Assembly (NCBI GenBank): GCA_019925105.1
Contig: JAHGAU010000016.1
Span: 310,001-374,000 of the forward strand
DNA length: 64,000 nt
Direction: 5' to 3'
Origin: Niebla homalea
Taxonomy: Eukaryota; Ascomycota; Lecanoromycetes; Lecanorales; Ramalinaceae
In this document: piece by piece, positions 44,367-55,338 of the stretch
How the letters are laid out: every line of letters starts with the position of its first letter
Position numbering within the stretch: position 1 is the first letter of the stretch
Notes under the pieces: model-generated
The model's database searches: none
Told to the model about the DNA's origin: nothing
Seen by the model: only the letters and a program-made list of their open reading frames with translations
Program-made: the position numbers and the translations under genes

Positions 44367-47300
44367 AATAAAGAAAACGTAAAAGTAAACGGTAAAAACG
44401 GTAAAAAGGTTAATAAAAATAAAATTAAGAAAATAAAGAAATTTAAAAAATAAATAGCTTAATTTAAACTTAAATAAACTAAAAGGGTTATAATTAAAAA
44501 TAATAAAAAATTTAAAGAATTAAGCTTTATTATTATTAATAAGAAAAAGTATAATATTAAGGACTTAACGTTTATATTTATTAACGATAATAATAACCTT
44601 ATTATTTTTTTAATAAAAAACGGACCGGCTTTAATAAACCTTTAAAAAACTATTAAAACAATAAAAATCTATATAATTTAATTTTATATAAGCTTAATAA
44701 TAATACCGTTACGGTAAATCTAAGTAATCTTAATCTTTATAACGGTAACGATAAGGTAAGAAATATTACTATAATAAACAGTATAAATAATAAAGAAACT
44801 TATTTACTTAAAAATAATTTATATAATTAAATAATAAAATAAATACGGAAAAAATATAACTTTTTCTAAAATAATAAAAGCCCAGACCCTATAAAATCTG
44901 TAAATACCGGTAATAATAACTATACTTTAATAATAATAAAAGGTAGTTCCCTTAATAAAATAAGCTAAAATATACCGTTTAAGGATAAAAAAATCCCTTA
45001 AACGATAAACTTTAATACTATAAGATATATATATACTTAAAGAAATATATTTTAAAGTTTTAAAGAAAAGACTATAAAGGTAACAATAGGGGGTAAAGGC
45101 TCCTTAAACTTACTTAAACGTAATAACGTAATAATCGAAATAAACGGTTAAAACCATATTATTTAAAACGTATTATAGGTTCTTTATTTAAGATTTAACT
45201 TTTTATTTATTTTAGCTTTAAAAAATAAAGGTATAAGTATTACCTTTAACGGACGTAAAATAAGGATTATATAAAGAGATCGATTTATTATAATAAAGTA
45301 TTAATATAAAAAGCTTTATTTACTTATATATATCCGGAAAAATATTACGTTAATAATTAATAAAAAAGACTTAAATCCCGTACTTTATAAATTATAAAGT
45401 AAGAAAAATAAGAAAAACGGTAAAGTTAAACGTAACGGTAATAAGATTACTTAAGGACGTAAAAAGGGTAACGATGAACTTTTTATAACTTTTTATAACC
45501 GTTTAAGTTATTTAAGTATAATTAAACTATATATTATATATAAAACGGTATTAAAGATATTAAAGATATTAACCTTAAAAGACTTTTTCTATAATATATA
45601 TAAGAATAATAAACTTATAAAAAGTATATATAAATATTATTATATAAAAGAAATAAAGCTTGGGTTTTATTTCTTTTATAATATTTAAAACCCTTATAAT
45701 ATTAAGGTACCGATCCCCGGAATAATATTTTTTAAGTATTACTTATCCGTTATTAATAAAACTATAAGGTAATTAAGTTTTACCTTATTAATAATAAAAG
45801 TTAAGGTAATTAATCGAGTTCTATTTATTATTAACGTACTTAATCATAAGGAAAATAATATTACCGTTAAATATATTTATACCGATAATATAAAGGAATT
45901 TTAAGCCCTTAAAGCAGCTATTAAAGAACGTAATATTATTATAGAATATATTATATATTATATACTTAAATAAAATAATATAATTAAACGATTTAACCGA
46001 ATAATTATAACGATAATCCGGTATATAATATATTATATTAAATTATTAAATAGCTTTTAAGCCTTTATAATTATATATATTAATTAATTAAAATAAAAGC
46101 TTTTATTTATAAAGGGAATAAATCCTTTTAAAAGGTAAATAAAAATAAAATTTTTTATTAAAAATAAAAAAACGTTTAAGATATTATATAAAATAAATAT
46201 ATTTAAAGAAACGAAACGATTAAAACTAAATAAAATTATTATTAATAATATTTATTTAAAAATTATATTAAGCTTATAATTATACGTTTATATACTTTAT
46301 AAAAGGAATATAAAGATCGTTATAAATTTAAAGGTTTTTAATAAAAAAACGGTAACGTATTTATTATTATAATTCGTTATTAAAGATATATTACCGGCCT
46401 TAAAGTCAATAACCCTTATTAATAATAACGTAACTTATTATAAAAACGAATATATATTAAACGGGTTTAAAAAATTTAATAAAAATAAATTTATATTAAC
46501 TTATACTTATTTAATTCTTTAAAATAAAAAAGAAAATCGTAATATAGATCCCGTAAATCCCGACCTCCCCTAGGTTAACAATAAGGTTTTTAATTAAATA
46601 AAGTAAAATAAAAAGAAAATATTATTAAAAATCCATAAAATAATAAACGGAACATTTATTTAAAAAAAGAATTTAGGAAAGCTTATTAAAGACTTTAAAA
46701 ACGTTAAAAATCTTATAAATTATAAAAATTATAATCATAACGGGATTCCTAACTTATTTTTATTAAAGGGAGTTAATATTTTTATTTTACTTAAGGATAC
46801 TTATAATTTTATCCCGGCTTATTAATAAACGGATAAGATTTTATTAATATTAAGATATATTCCGGAAGATAAAATAAATATAAATAATAACGTTAACGAT
46901 AAGCTTAAGATTAATTACTTTTATTAAGATTATTATTATTATAATCTTTACGTATTTAATATTAATTTTAATAATATTATTTTTATCGTTATAATTTATA
47001 TTAATTTATTTATTTATTAATAAATTATAAATTCCTTAAATTAATTTAAATAAATTAAGGCTATTAATAAAAAGATTATAAGTTTATTATTAAATAAAAC
47101 TTAAAAGTTTATAAATAAATTAAAGGATTATAAGCTTATTAATTTTAAGTAAATATTTAAGAAAAAGTTCTTTATTTTAAACTTTATTAATAAATATAAA
47201 ATAAGGCTTATTATAAAAGGCTTTATTTAAAAGTAAAATATTAACTATAAGGAAACCTTTTTACTTATTTTAAAATATAAATCGTTCCGTTTACTTCTGG

Positions 47301-48583
47301 TACTTACGGTTATTTATGGATTTTAGCTATAGCTTTTAAACGTTATTACTATATATTTAAACGATAATTTAAATAAAGAAATCTATATAAGTATTCTTAA
47401 GGGTATTCCGATAACTTAATAAAATACCGGTAAATACCTCCGTCTACTTAAAGGCCTTTATAAACTTAAATAATTAAGAAGGATTTAAGTTAAGAAATTT
47501 TAATTACGGCTTTATAAATTTAATTTAATTTTTATTTAAATTAATCTATATATATTTATTAAAAGGTTTAATAAAGAAACGTATTTAATAGCCTTTTATA
47601 TTAATAATATCGTTATTATTATTAAAAGTTTAAAAATCTATAAATAAATAAAGGATTATTTAATTTTAATATTTAAGCTTATTAAAGGGGGCTTATTAAA
47701 GGTAATCCTTAGGATATAAGTATCCTAAAACGACGATATTATTATTATAAATTAAATAAATTACGTTATTAACGTCCTTAAAAAGTATTATATAATAAAT
47801 TATAATAATATTAATATTCCGATAAACGGATATAAAAATATATAAGTAATTTAATTTAATAAGTAATAAATAGATTAATATATTTATTAATAACTTCTTA
47901 ATAAGCTTATATTTTTTAAATCGTTATTTATTTGGATTTAACTTTTTAATTTTAAAATTAAATTAATTTTATAATAATCCCGTTATTTAATATTAAAACT
48001 ATTTAATACGGCTATTTAAATACTTAAAGAATATATTAAATTTAAGTTTATATTTCTAATATAACGGCGGATTACTTAAATACTTTATAAATACCGTATT
48101 TATTAATAATAAAAATAATAAAAGGTTATTATATAACTTTATAATATTAAATATCGGTATAATATATATATAATATACTCGGAAATAATGTATTATTATT
48201 ATTTTTACCGTAAAAGTTAAATATATAGCTTTTTCCGAAAAGTATAAAATAAGTATTTAATTTATAAAGTAAATTAATAAAACCGGATTCTTTAAAAGTT
48301 ATGGGTTTATCGTTCTATTTAATAATAATAACGGTAATATTTTTCTTATTAAGAATCCGGAGAATTATTTACGGATTAAATATATTAACGTTTAATATTA
48401 TTTTATTTAAGAAAAAGTATAAAAAAGTTTTATCTTAATAAAATATATTAATATTAAGGATTAACTTATAAATATTATAACGAAGCCTTTATTAAAATAA
48501 CCTTTTAAAATAAATTAATTAAAGTTCGGATTATATTTAATAAGTTAATAGCGGTATTACCGTTATAAATTTATTATAACTTT

Positions 48584-48592
48584 AAAAAGGAG
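48584..48592 (+). other. Polypurine tract of the Copia element
   Basis: AAAAAGGAG immediately before the 3' LTR, the normal place for the plus-strand primer of reverse transcription. Confidence 0.7.
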
Positions 48593-48868
48593 TAATATAC
48601 GGGGGTATTCCGCGGTTATCTTAACAGCCCTTATATTAAAGACCCTATCGTATAAAGGCCTATTAAACGGCCTTTTATTAACGGTATTATAGGTGTACCG
48701 GTATATAAGGTATGGTGAGTATACGGTCATTAAACGGCCCTTAGGATGGACACAAATACGGTCGTTATTACGGTGTAATTAGACAAGCATAGTGGTAGAC
48801 TCAATACAAGTGTTTCGGCTTACTCACCCTTCCCCTGCACCCTGCACCCATTTGCGCATATTGCATCA
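48593..48868 (+). repeat. 3' LTR of the Copia element (left part RIPped, right part intact)
   Basis: 276 bp, aligned without gaps to the 5' LTR. RIP-type changes fill positions 1-121 (to 48,713). From position 125 to the CATCA end the sequence has normal CA/TG content. Confidence 0.93.
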
Positions 48869-48873
48869 AAAAG

Positions 48874-49205
48874 AATGGATTTTATGCAGCACGTGGTAGG
48901 GTGCGGCGGTACCCAGCCGCCGGAAAAACATGGGACCTTGGGACGCCGCTTGCGTGCTCCCTGCTTTAGAAACCATCTTGAAACATGAACAACAGTTGGC
49001 CAAAACAGTACCTACTTTAATTTACCTAGCTGTGCCCGGCTGTGACCACATACTGGCTGTGCAACTCGAGACAAATATGGTAGGTGATATATGCTGGCCT
49101 TTGCAGCGCTTGACTGTCACTGGCATCTCTGTGATAGCATGATCGGTGCAGTGCCTTCATTCCATTCTGCTGTAGCAAACTCTCTCGTGCGACTCATCCG
49201 TCACA
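48874..49205. other. Intergenic sequence after the Copia insertion
   Basis: Normal composition beginning right after the second AAAAG. It is the promoter side of the bestrophin-like gene. A 70-codon frame (48,930-49,142) has no recognisable features. Confidence 0.4.
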
Positions 49206-50509
49206 ATGCCTCCGCCATACGCGGAGACTGAGGATAGCCCACGGCATCACCAACGCAAGCCCACCATCCCATTCGCTCGCTCTTCTAGACACAAACCACG
49301 GAGGTGAGTGGATTTAGGTCAGGCATCATTGTCTACCTACAGCTCAAATCTTTCTTCCCCGCATAGGTGGCCTCTGGCTTTACGTTTCGTCAAGGGCGCA
49401 ATTCATGCTAGCATCATCATTCCCGTCACTGTGCATGCTATCTTTGCTGCCCTCATAGTCTACATCGACCGGTATGTGTATGGCAATCTTGGTCTGCCGG
49501 CTAGTATTGTAAGTCTGGCTTGTTCCATGCGCTTGGCCAGCCATCAAGCTAAGATGCAATCGTCAGATTCCGAGCCTGTCAATCGTTGTCGGTCTCATGC
49601 TTGTATGATCGTCTCTCGCTCTCGTAGTATGCAACCCAAGACTCACACCCCCAGGTCTTCCGGAATCAAACCTCCTACAATCGCTTCTGGGATGGACGCA
49701 ATCATCTGTCCGCCATCATAACCTGCGTCCGCAACCTCTCCCGCTCCTTTCTGGCCTGTAGCTCCATCCATAAGAATATTGCTCAAGAAAGGAGTGCGTT
49801 GCACACCGCAAGAGCGGATACTGAAAAGACCATCCGGATTCTAATTGCCATCCTGTATGCCACCAAGAATCATTTGCGTGCCGAGTGGGGAGCCGACATC
49901 ATCCCCGGCACTGCTATCAGCCCTCACACCGGCAACCCCACCGTCGTGCCTGAGTATAGCGATCTGCTGCCTCAAGGCTTGAAGGGTTTCGACGACCGCG
50001 GTGTTGGGCTACCCCTGGAGCTCACCTTCTTTGTGGAGCAGTACATCAAGCGTCAATTCGACAGTGGTGCATTCCATGGTCCCCAGGCCTCCCAAATGCA
50101 GGTTCAGCTCAACACCATCACCGACGCTTTTGGCCGTATGGAGACGATCCGCCTCACGAGTATTCCTGTGGCATTGTTGATACATCAGAAACAGGTACTG
50201 GCCCTCTTCGGCTGCGTGCTCCCGTTTGCCCTCGTCGATGAGATGGGATGGTGGGCTGTTTTCATCGTGAGCTTGGTCATGTTCACCTTATATGGCATCG
50301 ACGGCATAGGGAACCAGTTGGAAGATCCGTTTGGTTTTGATCGGAACGATATCAAGATGGACGCTATTGTGGAAGATATCAGGGAAGAAACTTTTGCTTT
50401 GCTCGATGAATGGCGGCGGGTCGGCGACTCGGGCAGCGAAATGTTCATTGTGAAGGGTCCTGGAGCGCAGCTGCAAATGAGAAGATCAGGTCTAGGTGTC
50501 CGCCAATAG
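49206..50509 (+). CDS. Bestrophin-like (UPF0187) membrane anion channel
   Basis: Four exons: 49,206-49,303, 49,367-49,508, 49,567-49,602, 49,655-50,509; introns 52-63 bp; 376 residues. Family members form pentameric chloride-type channels; in fungi their site and role are little studied. Seen here: an N-terminal RRWPLALRFVKGAIHASIII, the first membrane segment VTVHAIFAALIVYIDRYVY, then SLSIVVGLMLVFRNQTSYNR and FWDGRN, the hallmark of the family. Further on are DRGVGLPLELTFFVEQYIKR, MQVQLNTITDAFGRMETIR, two membrane segments (about 278-310) and GNQLEDPFGFDRNDIKMDAI, which matches the conserved acidic box after the last span. It is convergent with MDM10, with 105 bp between stops. Confidence 0.88.
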
Positions 50510-50614
50510 CCAGATCAAGTGTGTCGCGATGACATGTGCCCAAGGTAATCATCCGAGAATCACAATGACCCCGTCAATTCCCTCCAGGTGCTCTCCCGCT
50601 TAGTACTGCAGTGC

Positions 50615-51916
50615 TCACGGCGAATATTGGACCTCGACGCCAACCCCCTTGAACATATTTTCACTGCCCCTCAGATCCATTGTCATGCCACAAGTGTACA
50701 AAAGCTCCTTGATCCTCCCTTCCCACAGAACAGCCACACCTCCTCGCTGATTGATCTTGGCCTTCACGCAGCCAGACAAATCATCACCAATAAGTGAAGC
50801 CCCATGCGGCAGACCTGTGCTTGCCGTGCTTTCCTTCGCGGCCGGCGTGGGAGACTCTTCCTGCGAGGCAATGGGTTTGCGCCTCCAGAGCTCCGTCCCG
50901 AGCTGCAATTCGCTCTCATACGAATAGACGTTGAAGTCAAAGCGGGAGCTCAGGGCCAGCATAGGAGAGGCACAGACGGAGTAAGTACCACTCAGGCTAC
51001 CCATCAGGGGATTGAGCGTCAGGGTCATGGTGTAAGGGAAGCCTGTGTGGGATGGCAGCGTGGCAAAGCGGAGTCCTGTTGAGATGCCACCGGATTTATT
51101 CCAAAGTCCGTAATACACCTCCCCACCAGCAGAGAAGCGGCCGTGTGGCTGCGAGGATGTTAGTCTCAGCCGCGCTGCAGCTTCACCACCCGCCCTGGGG
51201 CCAGCCGCGGAGAAGGGCGTGTCCGAGGAGGCCTTAGCGTCGCCAGGCTCATACCCAAAATTGTAGAGTCCCCTGACACCAAGTAAAGCACCGTCGGTGC
51301 TGTAGATGTACTCGGTGCAGTGTTTCGCTGCATCGTATTGCAGGTGGGCAAGGAGAGTGCCGCCATTGGAGAGCCGAGAGTCACTCACGCACGAGACCTT
51401 GAGCTGCGTTTTGGGACTGAGGCGGCGCAAATACATGGCTTCCAACGTGGAGTTGGGCAGAAACAGCCTGCCGTAAAGCATAGCATCTTTCCGGTCCACG
51501 CGTCTACCCCCCTGCCACTGTTCCCACTGCGAAGCCTCGACAGGTCGCTGGAGGATTTGCAAGTGTCGGTAGCTGGGCACTAAAGATCGCAGGCTGATGG
51601 CGCCGCTCCTGCTCTCGGTGTTGAGACGGCGGCTTGTGTATAGATAGGAGAGAGAGCCGTCGACGAGACCAATGCTTCCCAATGTGTAGGAGCTGGCAAA
51701 ATTTGGGGACACGAGAGAGGAGACATGGAAGCGAAGGTTGTTCGGAGTCTCGAAATCCAGCAAGTCTGATACACATTAAGCAAGATGGCGCTGGATGAAT
51801 GGTAGAGTGGCGACAGTACTTCGAGACGTAGTGGTCAAGGCGCCATAAGAATTATCTCTGTCCCAAGCAGTTCCTTGATAGAATGCAAGCTGGATGTATT
51901 CCATGAACCATAACAT
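50615..51916 (-). CDS. MDM10: Mdm10, mitochondrial outer-membrane beta-barrel of ERMES and SAM
   Basis: Two exons, 51,916-51,820 and 51,765-50,615, 54-bp intron; 415 residues. Mdm10 tethers mitochondria to the ER in the ERMES complex (with Mmm1, Mdm12, Mdm34) and helps the SAM complex insert beta-barrels. The start [20 protein letters not shown] followed by [13 protein letters not shown] and, after splicing, [17 protein letters not shown] matches the conserved N-terminus. Further family stretches include [60 protein letters not shown] and [19 protein letters not shown]. The ending [10 protein letters not shown] has the aromatic/hydrophobic C-terminal strand of barrel proteins. The first exon is essential for the start and is shorter than 100 bp. 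Confidence 0.95.
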
Positions 51917-52396
51917 GTTGGACTGTTGATCTAGCAAATCCTCAAATTATGGGAGTGATGGTAGAAAGCAGATGGAGCGCTCGAAGATGGCTGTTGGCTT
52001 GATGTTGTTCATTGTCGGTAGGGTTCGATCCTGTTGACCGAACGACCTTGGTCTTTCTTGAGGTTCCATAGAACATGAATCGAACACCATGCTTGCATCA
52101 TCCAAAGTCGCACCTCCTTCGACCCAAATCAATAGGGAATAAGGTATTAATGCCTCCGAGAGATATCGCTAGCTCCCGCCGTACTACCCCTAGGTATTCC
52201 CCAAACGGGTGCCCCCTGACTAGGTACCTTAGGTAAGGTCCTCGGTGTTGTAGACACTACCAAGACTACCTTAGCTTAATACTTTCGGTACTGCGTGTGC
52301 ACGAAGTTTTCAGCCTTTGCGCCAGCCAGTCCAGAACATAGAACTCTGACATTCTCAGTCTGAAGAGAGATCGTTGTGTTCGAGCTTTTCAACCAG
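51917..52396. promoter_or_regulatory. Divergent intergenic region MDM10 / ZRG17-like
   Basis: About 480 bp between divergent starts. It contains nested CCTAGG/GGTACC/CCTTAGGTAAGG-type palindromic blocks at about 52,187-52,240. Such blocks are common in filamentous ascomycete intergenic DNA; no function is claimed. Confidence 0.4.
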
Positions 52397-53925
52397 ATGG
52401 CTTCCCAAGACCATCGCCCAATCCCGCTGCCTCCACGTACTCCAACCCCACCACCAGACGATAACAACCTTGATGCCTTCGCCAATTCGCCCACCAAGTC
52501 CGTCTACGACCCCACTGCTCTTTCGCCTATGGATGAGAATTTCGCCGTCAATCGAACTTATGCAGCACCCGCTATTGTCACCACGTCCTTACCATTGACC
52601 GAGAACGATCCGAATTCGATCCACAGCCCCCTGTCTGTCGAAAGCAACGAGAGCGCTCTGAACAGCCAGCGGCGACCAAACAGCCTGATGGTCGAAGATG
52701 CAAATGGCGTCTTCAATTTCCAGCCGGCGACGATGGCGAAAGTGCCAGTGACGGCGAAGTCCGTATGCTTCTTCCTCCCCCCCCTGGTCAAAATTCCCGC
52801 AGCTTCCCCTCTCCACTGTCCCATGCTAATCTGACTTCTTCCCTCCAGAGCATGGGTCAGCGGCGCGGCCACAAGTATAAGCACAGTAGCGTGTCCCATC
52901 AATTTTTTCTTGAACCCACACCTCGCCCTCCTCTCAGCTTACCAAACTCGCTCCCCGTCCCAACCCTGAAGGAATGTCGGCGCAGCATGTCTCGCTCGCA
53001 GACAAACCGTGTATACTGGTCTATCGGCCATATGGCCGTTGCTGCGTACACCCTGTGGAGCGCTGAAGGCTCTCTGGCCCTCACTGCTTTAAGTCATCTG
53101 ATCTTGTTCGACTCCCTCGGAGCTATGCTTTGTGTCGTCGTGGACATTCTCGGCAATTTCGAGGTCTGGAAGCGATCAAGCATACGGCATCCATTCGGCC
53201 TAGAACGCGCCGAGGTTTTGGCAGGTTTCGCCATGTCTGTTTTGTTACTCTTCATGGGCCTTGATCTAATATCGCACAACTTGCAGCACCTTCTCGAGGG
53301 TCTAGGCGAGCACGAAGCCCACCACAGCCATGACCACGATCGCGTTTCCACGGGCGAGGTTGATTCGGCCGCGCTACTGGCTATTGCCGCGACACTCATC
53401 AGTGCCTTGGGCTTGAAGAATCATTCCCGGATTGGAAAAGTGATGAGAATTGCCTATATAGAGTCACTACCTTCAGTCCTTGGTAACCCAAGCCATTTTC
53501 TCACCATCTCGTGTTCACTGATCATGCTTATACTGCCCCTTCTAAGTATCGAAATCTACTTGTGGCTCGACCGACTGCTTTCGATTACGATTGCCATAAG
53601 CATGTGCTCGCTTGGCTTCCGGCTTGTACGGACCCTCGGATTCATGCTCCTGATGAGCTATGATAACGCTCATGCCGTGGAGGATATCATGCGTGATATC
53701 GAGAGTGATCCTTGTGTGACTGGGATCGAAAATGCGCGGTTTTGGCAGGTACACTATGGCCTTTGTATGGCAGGACTAAAGTTGAGGGTTCGAGGAGGGG
53801 AAGAAGGGTTGAGTCGATTGAGGGAACGGGTACAAGGATTGATCAAAGGACGACTTGGCGGTGGATACGGAGGAGGAGGATGTAGATGGGAGGTTAGCCT
53901 GCAGATGGACATGGACAGATTCTGA
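52397..53925 (+). CDS. ZRG17: Zrg17-like cation diffusion facilitator, ER zinc import partner
   Basis: Two exons, 52,397-52,762 and 52,849-53,925, 86-bp intron; 480 residues. Zrg17 pairs with Msc2/Cis4 to move zinc into the ER or Golgi. The cytoplasmic N-terminal 150 residues are Pro/Ser-rich, ending with the fungal Zrg17 box SSMGQRRGHKYKHSSVSHQF. The CDF domain follows, with about six membrane spans. TM2 keeps a His-Asp pair (LSHLILFDSLGA), but the TM5 equivalent (AYIESLPSVLGN) lacks the HxxxD metal site, as known for Zrg17-type subunits. A His-rich loop (HEAHHSHDHDR) is at about residues 277-285. The ATG at 52,397 is the first in frame. The C-terminus ends in a Gly-rich stretch and MDMDRF. 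Confidence 0.85.
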
Positions 53926-54152
53926 GTCTCGTTGCAATCGCATTTGGGACGCCCCAAATCTTCCCGCTGACCTTTTATGAGTGGGCGCATGATGCCCAGC
54001 AATCACGAGCTCAGCTGCAATGACACTTTCAAGGCGAGCACGCACAACCATGAAGTCTCGAGTCCTCCCCATCTTATGAGCCTTCGCGTGAAAGTTCCGA
54101 TGGACTGAAGACCCAGGGCGCTGGTCGATGCAGATACCAGAGTGGGCCTATC

Positions 54153-55338
54153 TCATATGAGGCCTTGAACACCCAATGTCCTCGACGGTGCCCGGTGGTC
54201 GGGTTCCAAGCCAAGCTCATTACTGACCAGACCCTTACCGACCGCGTATTCGCTCGATCTGGTGTACGAGAGACTGTGATTGTAAAATTCATCAATGATG
54301 GGGTGGATCATTACAGTCTGCTTGTGTATTGTAATGGTAGAATTCGTGGGAACGGTGACCCAATTGTCTATAACAATGCGCTTCATGTTAGAAAGCGGCC
54401 CCGCGTTTCCAATACGGGCCCGTTGCAGCATACCTCGCTCAAATGTCAAAGGTTCGCTGGCCACAAGGACGATGTCGGCGCCCTTATCACGTCTCTCCAT
54501 CTTGTACCGGCCCGTCTCCCCTGTGAAGTTCCAGTTTGTGCCACTAGAAAAGTACAGACTGGCTGCAGCTTCGGTCTTGCTACTGACGTATTTGCTGCAA
54601 ACCACGCTGTGTCCATCGGCAACAGCAAAATTGAGGAGACTGATACTGTCAATGCCTTCTTCCTCCCGCTTGACAGCTGGGATGGCGGCCACGAAGCTAT
54701 TGATACGCTCAATGGTCTTCCGCATTGCGTTCCTCAGAACAGCATGGCCAAATCCCGTCGTGGCGCACGCCTCGTCATCCGGGTCCTGGCCGTCCTTCTC
54801 GAGGCAGTCAAGAAATAGGGCAAAAGCCCATTCGCTGTCCGTGTTGCCCTGTACGCCGTTGTACCATTTGTCGCCAACGGCATCCCCGAGGAGCCTCTTT
54901 ACGTGCTTCCATCCAGCAATGCCTCCGTTGTGCATCCACATTAGACTGTTGTGGGAGAAAGGGTGGCAGTTGGCATCCGACAGACTGCCCTCAGTAGTTG
55001 CCCGTACATGAGCGAAGGTTAGGCACGAAGCAGTCTTCGAAGCTAAACGGGAAAGGTTGATGCAATTCCAGGCGGGAATTGTTGACGTGAAGATGCAGGG
55101 CTCGGGACCTAAGGAAGGAAGGGTGTAGTAGCCTACTCCAAAGCCATCGCCATTGTGAGGCCGCCGGAGGTCGAGGCGCAGGCGAGAATCGTATGATTGA
55201 GTCAAGATTGAATGCTGGGGGTGGAGGATGAGGTTGGAAAGGAGGATGGGATCTCGGCCTTTGTAAACCTAAGGCTGGATGATCAGCAAGGGGAGAAGCT
55301 TATTAATCAAGACGGTGATGTACCAAAAACCTGCACAT
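54153..55338 (-). CDS. DUG3: Dug3, class II glutamine amidotransferase of the glutathione-degrading DUG pathway
   Basis: Two exons, 55,338-55,324 and 55,268-54,153, 55-bp intron; 376 residues (yeast Dug3 is similar). The first exon encodes only MCRFL, so the catalytic N-terminal cysteine (Cys2) stands on a 15-nt coding exon. Dug3 and Dug2 cleave glutathione to glutamate and Cys-Gly in the cytosol. After the junction VYKGRDPILLSNLILHPQHS the GATase type 2 fold shows RRPHNGDGFGVGYY, TFAHVRATTEGSLSDANCHP, MWMHNGGIAGWKHVKRLL and GNTDSEWAFALFLD. Later segments are SLLNFAVADGHSVVCSKY, SLYFSSGTNW and IVLVASEPLTFERG. The C-terminal 60 residues are not part of the core fold. Confidence 0.93.

Larger units (their letters stand above)
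43067..48868 (+). mobile_element. Full-length Ty1/Copia LTR retrotransposon, RIP-inactivated
   Basis: The element is 5,802 bp with 276-bp LTRs, terminal TGATG..CATCA and a 5-bp target duplication AAAAG (43,062-43,066 and 48,869-48,873). Reading the plus strand with RIP changes in mind gives the Copia order. A gag zinc knuckle lies at 44,325-44,366, with the CX2CX4HX4C Cys and His codons now Tyr or Ser-like. Integrase is near 45,940-46,010 (YYILK-NNIIKRFNR for YTPEQNGVIERFNR). Reverse transcriptase follows with GKYLRLLKGLYKLK (about 47,430-47,480) and FYINNIVI where YVDDI is expected (about 47,600). The RNase H tail RIKYINV-YYFI-EKV is at about 48,375-48,425. A polypurine tract AAAAAGGAG (48,584-48,592) abuts the 3' LTR. 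Integrase before reverse transcriptase defines Copia. All frames are broken by stops. Confidence 0.93.
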
